The notes: a model not told the origin generated them from the letters alone. DNA of 13,700 nt from JAWLCG01 sp041687295 (GCA_041687295.1 JAWLCG010000100.1:1-13700), one strand, 5' to 3'; positions 1 to 6,105 are shown, counted from the first letter of the stretch. Made by a program: numbers and translations.

Positions 1-81
1 GGGCGGGCACCGCCCGCCGCGGGGGCGGCAGACGGCACGGCAGGGCCAGGTGCCATCGACGGCGGGCGGTGCCCGCCCTAC
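1..81. repeat. Family D palindromic repeat, copy 1 (cut by window edge)
   Basis: A GC-rich inverted repeat. The left arm at 1-19 (GGGCGGGCACCGCCCGCCG) is the exact reverse complement of bases in the right arm at about 60-78, and the right arm runs on to TAC at 79-81. The loop is about 40 bases. A second copy with the same arms lies at 5939-6003. The left edge probably extends beyond the window. It lies downstream of the oxidoreductase gene that ends at 163. This looks like a REP-type extragenic palindrome, and no coding potential is apparent. Confidence 0.8.
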
Positions 82-114
82 GGGACTGTCCCCGCCTACG
101 GGCTCTGTCCCCGC
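77..114. repeat. Short tandem duplication (18-19 bp unit, two copies)
   Basis: Two adjacent units each begin CCTACGGG and end CTGTCCCCG, followed by a decayed third start (CCGACGG). They sit between family D copy 1 and family E copy 1 in the non-coding left edge of the window. Function unknown; probably a by-product of repeat expansion. Confidence 0.5.
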
Positions 115-134
115 CGACGGAGCGACGCCATCGA

Positions 135-166
135 CGCCGGGCCTCGCTGCGCTCGACCCGGCCTAC
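135..166 (-). repeat. Family E palindromic repeat, copy 1, overlapping a stop codon
   Basis: A 32-bp sequence that, read on the minus strand, begins GTAGGCCGGG and ends GGCCCGGCG. It is identical over all 32 bp to the plus-strand sequence at 7679-7710. Its outer arms (GCCGGG/CCCGGC) form a stem. Here its second to fourth bases (TAG) are the stop codon of the oxidoreductase gene, so the repeat starts inside the coding end. Both copies follow a gene in the same orientation relative to it. Confidence 0.85.
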
Positions 167-1095
167 AGGAGAGCGGCGATCTCGCTGGCGACCAGGGCGT
201 CGGCGACGGTCGGGGCGGGGGCTCGGCCGGCGGCCAGGGCGTCCAGGAACGCGCAGGTCTCGGCGTAGGTGCCGTCGGCGATGTCCTCGGGCTCGGCGGG
301 GAAGGCCTGGGTCTGCGGCTCGGCCCCGTCGCGCCAAAGCGTTACCCGCGGCTCGACGCGGACCTCCACGAAGATGCGGTAGCCCTCGCCGAACAGCTCG
401 TAGGCCTCGCCGTTCACGCCGGCCGACGGCAATACCTCAACGGTGCCCTGGGCGCCGCCGGCGAAGGTGAGGTCGACGGCCGACCAGCGAGGCCCGTCGC
501 CGGCCGTCATGGGGCGAACGGAAAAGCCCGTCAGCTCCCCGCCGCAGGCGATCGTCGCGTCCAGCACGTGGATGCCGGTGGCCCAGAGGAAGGCCCGCTC
601 CCGCCGGCCGGGGCGCACCATCGTGCCGCGGACGTACCGCAGCGGGCCGATCTGCCGGGCCTGGGCCAGCGCCGCCGTCAGGGCCGGGGCGAATCGGCGG
701 TTCAGCGAGACCATGTGCGGCGTGCCGGTCCGCCGGGCGACCTCCTCCAGCCGCCGGGCCGAGGCGATGTCCGGGCCCAGGGGCTTCTCCAGCAGCGTCG
801 CCAGGCCGCGCTCCAGCAGGCAGGCGCCCTGCTCGGCGACGGCCGAGACGGGCATGACGCACACGGCCGCGTCGGGCCGCTCGGCGTCGAGCATCGTGTC
901 GATGTCGGTGTAGTCGCGACCGGCCCCGAACTGCCCGGCCGCCAGGTTCGCCCGCGCCCCGTCGCGGTCGCAGACGGCCACCAGCTTGGCCAGGCCGGGA
1001 TGCTCGGCCACGTACCGGGTCAGGGCCGGGGCATGGCTGGCCAGCGCGTGCCACCCGCACCCGATCAACACGACGCGCAACGGACGATCTGCCAT
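163..1095 (-). CDS. Gfo/Idh/MocA family NAD(P)-dependent oxidoreductase
   Basis: A predicted 310-residue cytoplasmic oxidoreductase of the Gfo/Idh/MocA family, whose members oxidise or epimerise sugars, inositols and related polyols with NAD(P). The N-terminal Rossmann fold shows a GxGxxA-type loop (IGCGWHA, residues 11-17) with a preceding beta strand. The family's EKP motif is at residues 103-105 and supplies the conserved lysine. The C-terminal half is the expected alpha/beta substrate domain. The ATG at 1095 is chosen because AAGGAG lies a few bases upstream and the Rossmann strand begins directly after; an upstream in-frame start at 1170 would add 25 residues of low-complexity sequence. 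The substrate cannot be told. The stop codon TAG is contributed by a 32-bp dispersed repeat. It may be read with the PatB gene upstream, 123 bp away. Confidence 0.9.
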   Translation of the reverse strand: MADRPLRVVLIGCGWHALASHAPALTRYVAEHPGLAKLVAVCDRDGARANLAAGQFGAGRDYTDIDTMLDAERPDAAVCVMPVSAVAEQGACLLERGLATLLEKPLGPDIASARRLEEVARRTGTPHMVSLNRRFAPALTAALAQARQIGPLRYVRGTMVRPGRRERAFLWATGIHVLDATIACGGELTGFSVRPMTAGDGPRWSAVDLTFAGGAQGTVEVLPSAGVNGEAYELFGEGYRIFVEVRVEPRVTLWRDGAEPQTQAFPAEPEDIADGTYAETCAFLDALAAGRAPAPTVADALVASEIAALL

Positions 1096-1183
1096 GGCGA
1101 GGACTCCTTGGATTCCGAGCCGCCATGGTAGGCCGCCGCGCCCATGGGGGCAACGGCCGGCCCCGGGCAAAAGTGCGTGATCG

Positions 1184-1206
1184 GGCCCCTGGCGGCGCGA
1201 GGGGCC
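1184..1206 (-). terminator. Possible weak terminator hairpin after patB
   Basis: Arms GGCCCCT (1184-1190) and AGGGGCC (1200-1206) form a 7-bp GC stem with a 9-base loop, 13 bases beyond the stop of the PLP lyase gene on the minus strand. The minus-strand sequence that follows has only a short U-rich stretch (ACTTTTG, about 14 bases on), so termination is doubtful. It could also be a processing hairpin between two cotranscribed genes. Confidence 0.35.
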
Positions 1207-1218
1207 GGGGTTCCGGGT

Positions 1219-2358
1219 CTACGCATGCAGGGCGCGCTCCATCCGCTCCAGGCCCTTGACCAGCAGGGCCCGGGGGCAGCCGAAGTTGAGCCGTACGAAT
1301 CCCTCGGTGCCGAACTCTCGCCCGTCGGACAGGGCCACGCCGGCGTCCAGGAAGTGCCGGGCCGGGTCACCCAGGCCCGCCGCCCGGGCATCCAGCCAGG
1401 CCAGGTAGGTCGCCTCCACCGGCGCCATCGACAGTCCCCCCAGGCGCTCGGCGACGAACCGCTCGACGAGGTCGGCGTTGGCGCGGAGGTACTCCAGCAA
1501 CTCGCCGTGCCAGCGTCGGCTGTCGCGGTAGGCGGCCAGGCAGGCGGCGTACCCCAGGCCGTTCACCCACGGCACGATGCCGGCGGCGGCCCGCTCGAAT
1601 CGGCGGCGGAGGTCCGGGTTGGGGATGATCGCCAGGCCGCACGACAGGCCCGGCAGGTTGAAGGTCTTGCTCGGCGCCATCAGCGTGATCGATCGGCCGG
1701 CCGGGTCGTCGCCGAGGCTCGCGAAGGGCACGTGCGGCTGGCCGCGGAGGCGCAGGTCGCAATGGATCTCGTCGGCGCAGACGACCAGGTCGTGCCGGCG
1801 GGCAAGGTCGGCCACGTCGAGCAACTCTTCGCGGCTCCAGGCCCGGCCCACGGGGTTGTGGGGGCTGCACAGCAGCAGCACGCCCGTGCGGGGGGTGAGG
1901 CTGGCCTCCAGGGCCCCCAGGTCCATGTGCCAGCCCGCCTCGGTGCGGACCAGCGGGGCGGTGACGAGCTGGCGGTCGCTCAGCCGCGGCGCGCTCAGGA
2001 AGGGCGGGTAGATCGGCGTGAAGGTGGCCACGCCGTCGCCGCTGGCCCCGACGGCCCGGCAGATGACGTTCAGGGCCGAGACCAGCCCCGGCACCCACTG
2101 CACCCACTTCGCCTCGATCGTCCAGCCATACTGGTCGCGCATCCAGGCCTGTACGGTCTCCACCAGCGGCTCGGGCGGCACGGCGTAGCCGAACACGCCG
2201 GTCTCCACGAACTGCCGCAGGGCCGAGATCACCGCCGGGGGGGCCGGGAAGTCCATGTCCGCCACCCACATCGGGATCACGTCGCCCTCGGCGTAGCGGT
2301 CCCACTTGAGGCTGCCCGAGCCGCGGCGGTCGATGATGTCGTCGAAGTCGTAGTGCAT
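1219..2358 (-). CDS. PatB/MalY-type PLP-dependent C-S lyase (aminotransferase class I fold)
   Basis: A 379-residue fold-type I PLP enzyme close to the PatB/MalY family, which cleaves C-S bonds in cystathionine or cysteine conjugates (beta-lyase). The N-terminus MHYDFDDIIDRRGSGSLKW is the family signature start (xYDFDxxIDRRGTxSxKWD). Other visible motifs are MWVADMDF (30-37), CSPHNPVGR (164-172) with the PLP-contacting Asn168, ADEIHCDL (195-202) with Asp196 for the pyridine nitrogen, and SKTFNLPGL (230-238) with the Schiff-base Lys231. Length matches the family (about 380-390). The ATG at 2358 is supported by the conserved N-terminus although no clear Shine-Dalgarno precedes it. An octamer tandem array lies 16 bp upstream and may carry its promoter or an operator. 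Real substrate unknown: MalY also acts as a regulator and patB enzymes vary. Confidence 0.92.
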   Translation of the reverse strand: MHYDFDDIIDRRGSGSLKWDRYAEGDVIPMWVADMDFPAPPAVISALRQFVETGVFGYAVPPEPLVETVQAWMRDQYGWTIEAKWVQWVPGLVSALNVICRAVGASGDGVATFTPIYPPFLSAPRLSDRQLVTAPLVRTEAGWHMDLGALEASLTPRTGVLLLCSPHNPVGRAWSREELLDVADLARRHDLVVCADEIHCDLRLRGQPHVPFASLGDDPAGRSITLMAPSKTFNLPGLSCGLAIIPNPDLRRRFERAAAGIVPWVNGLGYAACLAAYRDSRRWHGELLEYLRANADLVERFVAERLGGLSMAPVEATYLAWLDARAAGLGDPARHFLDAGVALSDGREFGTEGFVRLNFGCPRALLVKGLERMERALHA

Positions 2359-2373
2359 GGGGCAAGCCAGAGG

Positions 2374-2405
2374 GTTAATCCGTTAATCGGTTAACGGGTT
2401 GATTG
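2374..2405. repeat. Four tandem octamers (GTTAATCS-like) with an internal dyad, upstream of patB
   Basis: Four head-to-tail 8-bp units: GTTAATCC, GTTAATCG, GTTAACGG, GTTGATTG. The same bases contain a perfect 7-bp inverted repeat, CCGTTAA-TCGG-TTAACGG (2380-2397). This is an AT-rich island in GC-rich DNA and lies 16 bp upstream of the PatB-like start codon, so it is placed to be part of the promoter or an operator. No clear sigma-70 boxes were recognised in it. Copy-number variation could alter expression, but that is inference. Confidence 0.65.
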
Positions 2406-2493
2406 GTACGAGCTCTGACGCGAAGGGTGCATCCGGTGCGACCGATGATGCAGGATCAGTCCGATTCACGCCAACCCTCTCTTCTCCAAGCCT

Positions 2494-2549
2494 ACGGATG
2501 GAGGTTCGCTTGCGAACCGCAATCCGTGGGGGTCTCGGGCGGGGCGCCC
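2494..2549. repeat. Family F repeat copy 1 with nested hairpin
   Basis: The element holds a nested hairpin: outer arms ACGGAT (2494-2499) and ATCCGT (2522-2527), inner arms GGTTCGC (2503-2509) and GCGAACC (2512-2518). From 2519 to 2549 it matches 12694-12724 at 26 of 31 positions (GCRATCCGTGGG, then TCTC, then CGGGGCGCCC). A third, partial copy is on the minus strand at 7771-7800. It lies in the gap between the PatB and PfkB genes. Confidence 0.65.
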
Positions 2550-2579
2550 GGTGGCGTCCCCGGTTTCTGTGGGATGTTC

Positions 2580-2661
2580 TCATCGCCGCAGGCGCGACAG
2601 CAGGATGCTGGTGCCCAGCGGCACGTAGACCCGCCAGCCATTTGCCGAACTGCTGGAGCAT
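2580..2661 (-). pseudogene. Shrunken remnant of a DUF2905-like small membrane protein gene
   Basis: On the minus strand, an ATG at 2661 preceded by AGAGGG encodes MLQQFGKWLAGL, which looks like the start of DUF2905 proteins (a short N-terminal FGKxL segment before the first membrane helix). In another frame the same stretch ends RVYVPLGTSILLSRLRR and then TGA at 2580-2582. That resembles the family's conserved YFPLGTSILLS segment. The distance from ATG to stop is 82 bp, not a multiple of three, and encodes under 30 residues against roughly 70 in the family. Most of the middle and the last membrane helix are missing. My reading is a decayed gene with internal deletions and a frame change. The family match is from memory, and the segment is short, so chance similarity is possible. 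Confidence 0.45.
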
Positions 2662-2684
2662 CCCTCTGCGCCCTTTCTGTTCCT

Positions 2685-2726
2685 TATATAGCCCCCGGCT
2701 TGCCGGGGGTCTTGGAGGGCGTCGAA
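2685..2726 (-). repeat. Family A hairpin repeat, copy 1
   Basis: A 42-bp unit with a strong hairpin, CCCCCGG (2692-2698), loop CTTG, CCGGGGG (2703-2709), bordered by TATATA. The reverse complement matches 2819-2860 at 37 of 42 positions. Two of the five differences swap a C-G pair for a G-C pair in the stem, so the hairpin is kept. Together the two copies form inverted ends of a 176-bp composite of palindromes (2685-2860). Confidence 0.8.
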
Positions 2727-2730
2727 GGTG

Positions 2731-2757
2731 CCGTGGCTGCGATGTTCGCCGCCACGG
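2731..2757. repeat. Family C palindrome, copy 1
   Basis: Arms CCGTGGC (2731-2737) and GCCACGG (2751-2757) with an inner GCG/CGC pair. The 23-bp core matches the palindrome at 7844-7866 at 18 of 23 positions, with changes mostly keeping the pairing. It lies inside the composite bounded by the two family A hairpins. Confidence 0.65.
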
Positions 2758-2772
2758 CGTTGAGCCCTCGAT

Positions 2773-2805
2773 CCAAAGCGGCGATTGCATCGCCGCACTC
2801 CATAC
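2773..2805 (-). repeat. Family B palindrome, copy 1
   Basis: A 33-bp sequence whose reverse complement is identical to 7926-7958. The core is a hairpin, GCGGCGAT-TGC-ATCGCCGC. A third, slightly diverged copy is at 7974-8003. An exact 33-bp match more than 5 kb away identifies it as a dispersed element of the genome and not local drift. Confidence 0.85.
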
Positions 2806-2818
2806 TGCGCGGGCGACG

Positions 2819-2860
2819 TTCGGCGCCTTCCAGGACCCCGGGCAAGCCCGGGGCTATATA
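2819..2860 (+). repeat. Family A hairpin repeat, copy 2, downstream of pfkB-like gene
   Basis: Inverted partner of 2685-2726. The hairpin is CCCCGGG (2836-2842), loop CAAG, CCCGGGG (2847-2853), followed by CTATATA. It begins 12 bases beyond the PfkB stop codon on the minus strand, so transcripts of that gene will carry the hairpin. It has no U-tract, so it would be a 3'-end stabiliser or a weak terminator. Confidence 0.75.
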
Positions 2861-2872
2861 CAGACCCGCAGG

Positions 2873-4087
2873 TCATTCTACGGCGTCGGCGGGGCCGGCC
2901 CAGAAGGGCTCGACGGCGGCGCGGCGCCAGCCGGTGCCCTCGACGGTCAGCGGGTCGGCCAGCCAGCCGGCAGCCAGGCGGGCCTGCAGGTCGGCCCAGT
3001 CGGGCAGGCCGCTGAGCGAGTCGGGGGCCTGAACGTTGCACGAGCCGGTCCCGACGGCCGAGCGCATGGCCGAGCGAGGGCCCAGGCCGCGCAGCACGGC
3101 CGACAGGAAGCCCGCGATGGTCGAGTCGCCGCTGCCGGTGGCGCTGACGAACCGCTCGGCGTGCAGCGTGGGGTGCCACAACTCCCGGCGGGCCCAGGGG
3201 TCAGCGGGGTCGTCGCTGACCGGCCCGGCCCGGCCCGCCTGGGCGAGGCGCTCGGCCGAGCCCGTCCGCAGGTAGAAACCGCGATGGCCCACCTTGATGC
3301 CCACCGCGCCGGCCCCCATCGCCAGCAGCGGCTCGCTGAGGTTGTGCAGGTCGTCGCCGGTGAACCGGTCCGTCAGGTCGGTGGCGGCCTGCGCGCGGTA
3401 GCGGTCGAAACGGGCACGGTCGAGCATGTAGAGCGTCTCGTCGGCGCTGGGCAGGTAGAGGTCCACGTGGGGCAGGGCCCGCTCGAGGATCGCCCGCCAG
3501 TCCGCTCGCCCGCCGGGGCTGGCCGGGTCGGGCATCGTCATGTCCAGCGAGGTCGTCACGCCCGCCGCCCGCACCCGCCGCAGGATTTCCGCCAGCTCCA
3601 CGCCGCCGTCGGCGTACATCCGCCGCATGATCGGCGGGTAGCCGAAGTGGAACAGCCTCGCCTGGCCGACCAGCTCGTAGTCGATATCGTCGGGGCCGAA
3701 GGTGTCGTTGGCGCCCGGGCAGTGCAGGAACATCCGGTCCAGCCGGCCCGGGCTGAGCACCACCGAGTAGCTTGTCGTCGCCCCGGCCTCGACGATCAGG
3801 CCTTGCTCGATACCCCACCGCTCCGCCAGCACCCGCCGCAGCAGGTGCCCGAAGGGATCGTCGCCGACCTTGCCCATCAGGGCCGTCCGCACGCCCAGGC
3901 GCGTCAGGGCGAGCCCGGCATTGCTTACCGGCCCGCCCGTGCCGATGGTGGCCGGCCCGATCGACAGCAGGGCCCCGGGCACGAAGAAACGCCCCGGCTC
4001 GGTCACGGTCACACCGGCCAAGTCGGGGATCAGGTCCAGGCACAGATGCCCGGCCGCGACGGCCTCGGGGGCGGACGGTTCAGTCAT
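2873..4087 (-). CDS. PfkB family carbohydrate (ribokinase-like) kinase
   Basis: A 404-residue cytoplasmic kinase of the PfkB/ribokinase superfamily, which phosphorylates sugars, sugar acids or nucleosides from ATP. The N-terminal glycine-rich signature is visible as IGTGGPVSNAGLALTRLG followed by GKVGDDPFG, the substrate-binding lid region. The C-terminal signature is ATGSGDSTIAGF (residues 316-327), with Asp321 as the expected catalytic base and the GSGD anion hole. It is longer than typical ribokinases (about 300-330 residues), the extra length being mainly an insertion before the second signature and a C-terminal tail. The ATG at 4087 has GAGGAG a few bases upstream. A tail of a former sulfatase gene ends 14 bp upstream, so the kinase was probably once cotranscribed with a sulfatase. 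Sugar specificity cannot be read from the sequence. Confidence 0.9.
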   Translation of the reverse strand: MTEPSAPEAVAAGHLCLDLIPDLAGVTVTEPGRFFVPGALLSIGPATIGTGGPVSNAGLALTRLGVRTALMGKVGDDPFGHLLRRVLAERWGIEQGLIVEAGATTSYSVVLSPGRLDRMFLHCPGANDTFGPDDIDYELVGQARLFHFGYPPIMRRMYADGGVELAEILRRVRAAGVTTSLDMTMPDPASPGGRADWRAILERALPHVDLYLPSADETLYMLDRARFDRYRAQAATDLTDRFTGDDLHNLSEPLLAMGAGAVGIKVGHRGFYLRTGSAERLAQAGRAGPVSDDPADPWARRELWHPTLHAERFVSATGSGDSTIAGFLSAVLRGLGPRSAMRSAVGTGSCNVQAPDSLSGLPDWADLQARLAAGWLADPLTVEGTGWRRAAVEPFWAGPADAVE

Positions 4088-4100
4088 GACGGCTCCTCAG

Positions 4101-4235
4101 TCAACTTCCGGGCAGTGCCGCCCGCCAGCCGGCGGCAACCTGGGCCGAGAGCTTCTCGACTCGGTCCTTGTGCTCGGGCTTGTCGGCCAGGTTCACTGGC
4201 TCCAGCGGGTCGGTCCGATCGTCACCGCCGCGGGC
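4101..4235 (-). pseudogene. Probable C-terminal remnant of a sulfatase gene
   Basis: A minus-strand reading frame ending TGA at 4101-4103 encodes DRTDPLEPVNLADKPEHK and then DRVEKLSAQVAAGWRAALPGS. This matches the conserved end of arylsulfatases (a DRTEPxNLADKxPE motif, then a helix with WxAW). No catalytic core lies upstream: the bases above about 4235 give no recognisable sulfatase sequence before the divergent plus-strand gene. Its stop lies 14 bp from the start of the PfkB-like kinase, the spacing of an operon partner. I infer a sulfatase-kinase operon whose sulfatase was deleted down to its tail. The left boundary of the remnant is approximate. It could still be a chance open frame. Confidence 0.5.
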
Positions 4236-4342
4236 CTGAACCCGGCGCCGAGAGCCTACCCGTCCCGCCCGGCCGATGCAACGGCTCAGCCCGTCAGGCC
4301 CGCCTGCGGGGGGGCGTCCGGGCAAGGCCTGACAAATGGTGC

Positions 4343-4370
4343 TTGAATCGGCGGGCTGATCTGCGATAAT
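4343..4370 (+). promoter_or_regulatory. Likely sigma-70-type promoter for the zinc-ribbon/RNase HI pair
   Basis: TTGAAT (4343-4348) and GATAAT (4365-4370) are separated by 16 bp. The -10 matches TATAAT at five of six positions and the -35 matches TTGACA at four. The start of transcription would be near 4377, giving a leader of about 33 bases containing AGAGGGAG before the ATG at 4410. The rest of the gap 4236-4342 shows no gene. Confidence 0.5.
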
Positions 4371-4409
4371 CGCCGGTCCGAAATTGCCAAGTGAAGAGGG
4401 AGCGTGCGA

Positions 4410-5156
4410 ATGGGACCGTTGCTGGCCTCGCTACTGAGGTTGCAGAGCATTGAACATGATCTGGCGCACGTGCGCCGGCGTCTCCGCAGCAAGGAGAACG
4501 CCACCCGTGCCGTCCAGCAGAAGATCCAGGAGCTTTCTGCCCAGCGCGACCGCCTGGGCCAGGAGGCCAAGGACCGCCAGGCCCTCGCGGGCCGCTATGA
4601 CCTCGACCTCAAGAGCGTCGAGGCGGGAATCGCCAAGCTGCGCGTCGCGCTGAACTCGGCGCGGACGAACAAGGAATACGCGGCCATCCTGACGCAGATC
4701 AACACGCAGAAGGCCGACAATGCCAAGCTCGAGGAAGAGGCCCTCAAGGCCATGCAGAGCGTCGACGCGCTCAAGACGCAGGCCGATGCCGTAACCGGCC
4801 AGATCGAGGCCGAGCAGAAGCGCCTCGACGAGCTCCAGGCCGCCAGCGCCGCCGAGGTCGACAAGCTCAACGCCATCCTGGCCGATCTGCAGGGCCGGCG
4901 CGACGAGGCCGCCAAGGACATCAACGCCGACGTCCTCAAGCAGTTCGACCGCATCGCCAGCGCCCACGAGGGCGAGGCCATGGCCAACCTCGAGGTCGTG
5001 GACCCCAAACGCGGCGAGTACATCTGCGGCGGCTGCTACATCGGGCTGCGGGCCGAGCACTACAACGCCCTGCTCAGCCGCGACGAGATCCGTACCTGCG
5101 AAAGCTGTGGCCGGATCCTCTACCTCGAGGCCGAAACCGAGGCCAACCGGTCGTGA
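4410..5156 (+). CDS. Coiled-coil C4-type zinc-ribbon protein (DUF164/CT398-like)
   Basis: A 248-residue cytoplasmic protein. About residues 8-170 form a long charged coiled coil rich in Lys, Glu, Ala and Gln. The C-terminal zinc ribbon has two CxxC knuckles, CGGC (Cys206, Cys209) and CESC (Cys230, Cys233), the layout of the DUF164/CT398 zinc-ribbon family. Exact role is unknown; family members are proposed to be adaptor or nucleic-acid-linked proteins. The ATG at 4410 is preferred over an in-frame GTG at 4404 because AGAGGGAG (4395-4402) is well spaced only for the ATG. Its stop overlaps the GTG start of the RNase HI gene (GTGA), so the two are translationally coupled. The same pairing, zinc ribbon next to RNase HI, is known in mycobacteria (Rv2229c/Rv2228c), which supports a shared function. 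Confidence 0.88.
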   Translation: MGPLLASLLRLQSIEHDLAHVRRRLRSKENATRAVQQKIQELSAQRDRLGQEAKDRQALAGRYDLDLKSVEAGIAKLRVALNSARTNKEYAAILTQINTQKADNAKLEEEALKAMQSVDALKTQADAVTGQIEAEQKRLDELQAASAAEVDKLNAILADLQGRRDEAAKDINADVLKQFDRIASAHEGEAMANLEVVDPKRGEYICGGCYIGLRAEHYNALLSRDEIRTCESCGRILYLEAETEANRS

Positions 5157-5923
5157 CCCCACCCCGCGACTTCATCGCCTACGTCCTGTACACCGACGGC
5201 GGCTCGCGCGGCAACCCCGGGCCGGCCGGCGCGGGCCTGGCCATTAACGACCCCGCGGGCCGGTGCGTCTACGAGGCCGGCCTGTTCCTGGGCCGGGCGA
5301 CCAACAACGTCGCCGAGTACGCCGGCCTGGTCGCCGGGCTGAAAGTCGCCCTCGAGCAGGGCTACCGCCCGTTGCTCGTCCGCAGCGACAGCGAACTGAT
5401 GGTCCGCCAGCTCACCGGGCGCTACCGCGTCAAGAACGCCGGCCTCAAGCCCTACTACGAGCAGGCCCGCGGACTGATCGCCCAGCTGGGCCAGGTCCGT
5501 GTCGAGCACATCCGCCGCGAGAAGAACGTCCGCGCCGACGAACTGGCCAACAAGGCCATGGACGCCAAGGCCCACGTCGGCATGGCCGCCGGCGACGCAT
5601 CAGCCCAAGACGCCCCGCCCGCCGAGGCCCCCGCCGACGCCGAACGCCCCGCGCTCAGCGAACCGGGCGTGTCGCTAAAGCCCTGGCCGCCGGACCGCTT
5701 CACGGCCACCGCCAGTGCCGATAGCGACGAGACCTGCCCCGGCGTCATCTCGGCAGGGGGCAGCTGGCCCTTCGAGGGCACCACGCCGCCGGGCCTGTGC
5801 GTCCACGCCGCCGCCGGCATTCTGCGGGCCGTCTACGAAAGCAAGCCCGGCTCCGCCGCCCTGCCCGCCCAGTGCGCCCGCCCCGGCTGCAAGGCCCGCT
5901 TCATCGTCCACTTCGACGGTTGA
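5153..5923 (+). CDS. RNase HI-family protein with an extra Cys-containing C-terminal domain
   Basis: A 256-residue protein with two parts. Residues 8-137 are an RNase HI fold that cuts RNA in RNA-DNA hybrids. The four acidic residues are in place: Asp15 (TDGGSRGNPG), Glu55 (NNVAEYAGL), Asp79 (SDSELM) and Asp129 (ADELANKAMD). Residues 138-180 are an Ala/Pro-rich linker. Residues 190-256 form a second domain with Cys-Pro at 195-196, PPGLC at 212-216, Cys241 and Cys246 and a final RFIVHF strand. The spacing loosely resembles TIGR04076-type small Cys proteins, a tentative match. GTG start at 5153 overlaps the upstream stop. In mycobacteria the RNase HI beside a zinc-ribbon gene carries a phosphatase domain instead, so the tail is variable between groups. 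Confidence 0.88.
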   Translation: MTPPRDFIAYVLYTDGGSRGNPGPAGAGLAINDPAGRCVYEAGLFLGRATNNVAEYAGLVAGLKVALEQGYRPLLVRSDSELMVRQLTGRYRVKNAGLKPYYEQARGLIAQLGQVRVEHIRREKNVRADELANKAMDAKAHVGMAAGDASAQDAPPAEAPADAERPALSEPGVSLKPWPPDRFTATASADSDETCPGVISAGGSWPFEGTTPPGLCVHAAAGILRAVYESKPGSAALPAQCARPGCKARFIVHFDG

Positions 5924-5938
5924 GAACCGGCCGTTCCA

Positions 5939-6003
5939 GTAGGGCGGGCACGGCCCGCCGCGCTGGCGCCTGACGCCCTCGACGGCGGGCCATGCCCGCC
6001 CTA
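5939..6003. repeat. Family D palindromic repeat, copy 2
   Basis: The 22-bp arms, starting GTAGGGCGGGCA at 5939 and ending TGCCCGCCCTAC at 6003, match at 21 of 22 positions, with a loop of about 21 bases. The same arms are seen at 1-81. The single arm mismatch would be a G-U wobble if transcribed from the minus strand. It lies 15 bp beyond the RNase HI stop and could serve as a 3'-end structure for that operon. A short hairpin, CAGAGC-CCG-GCTCTG, follows at 6007-6021. Confidence 0.8.
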
Positions 6004-6087
6004 CGGCAGAGCCCGGCTCTGTGTCTTCGCTCTGCAGACGTGGCGGCCACCGTACCCGGACCGTGAGGCGCCCTCGCCCCAAACCGG

Positions 6088-6105
6088 TTCGCGCGTGCAC
6101 GCGAA
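6088..6105. promoter_or_regulatory. Dyad TTCGCG-N6-CGCGAA upstream of the sulfatase gene
   Basis: Perfect 6-bp inverted arms (6088-6093 and 6100-6105) around a 6-bp centre, 71 bp upstream of the sulfatase ATG. Size and position suit a transcription-factor operator, but no promoter boxes are clear nearby and GC-rich dyads arise by chance in this genome. Confidence 0.25.

Noticed and set aside
1144..2394. Plus-strand open frame of 416 codons
   Set aside because: Antisense to the PatB/MalY-type gene, whose conserved motifs are clear; no domain seen in the shadow.
2399..4369. Long plus-strand open frame of 656 codons
   Set aside because: It is antisense to the PfkB gene, rich in Arg, Gly, Pro and Ala, with no recognised motif; a GC-rich shadow.
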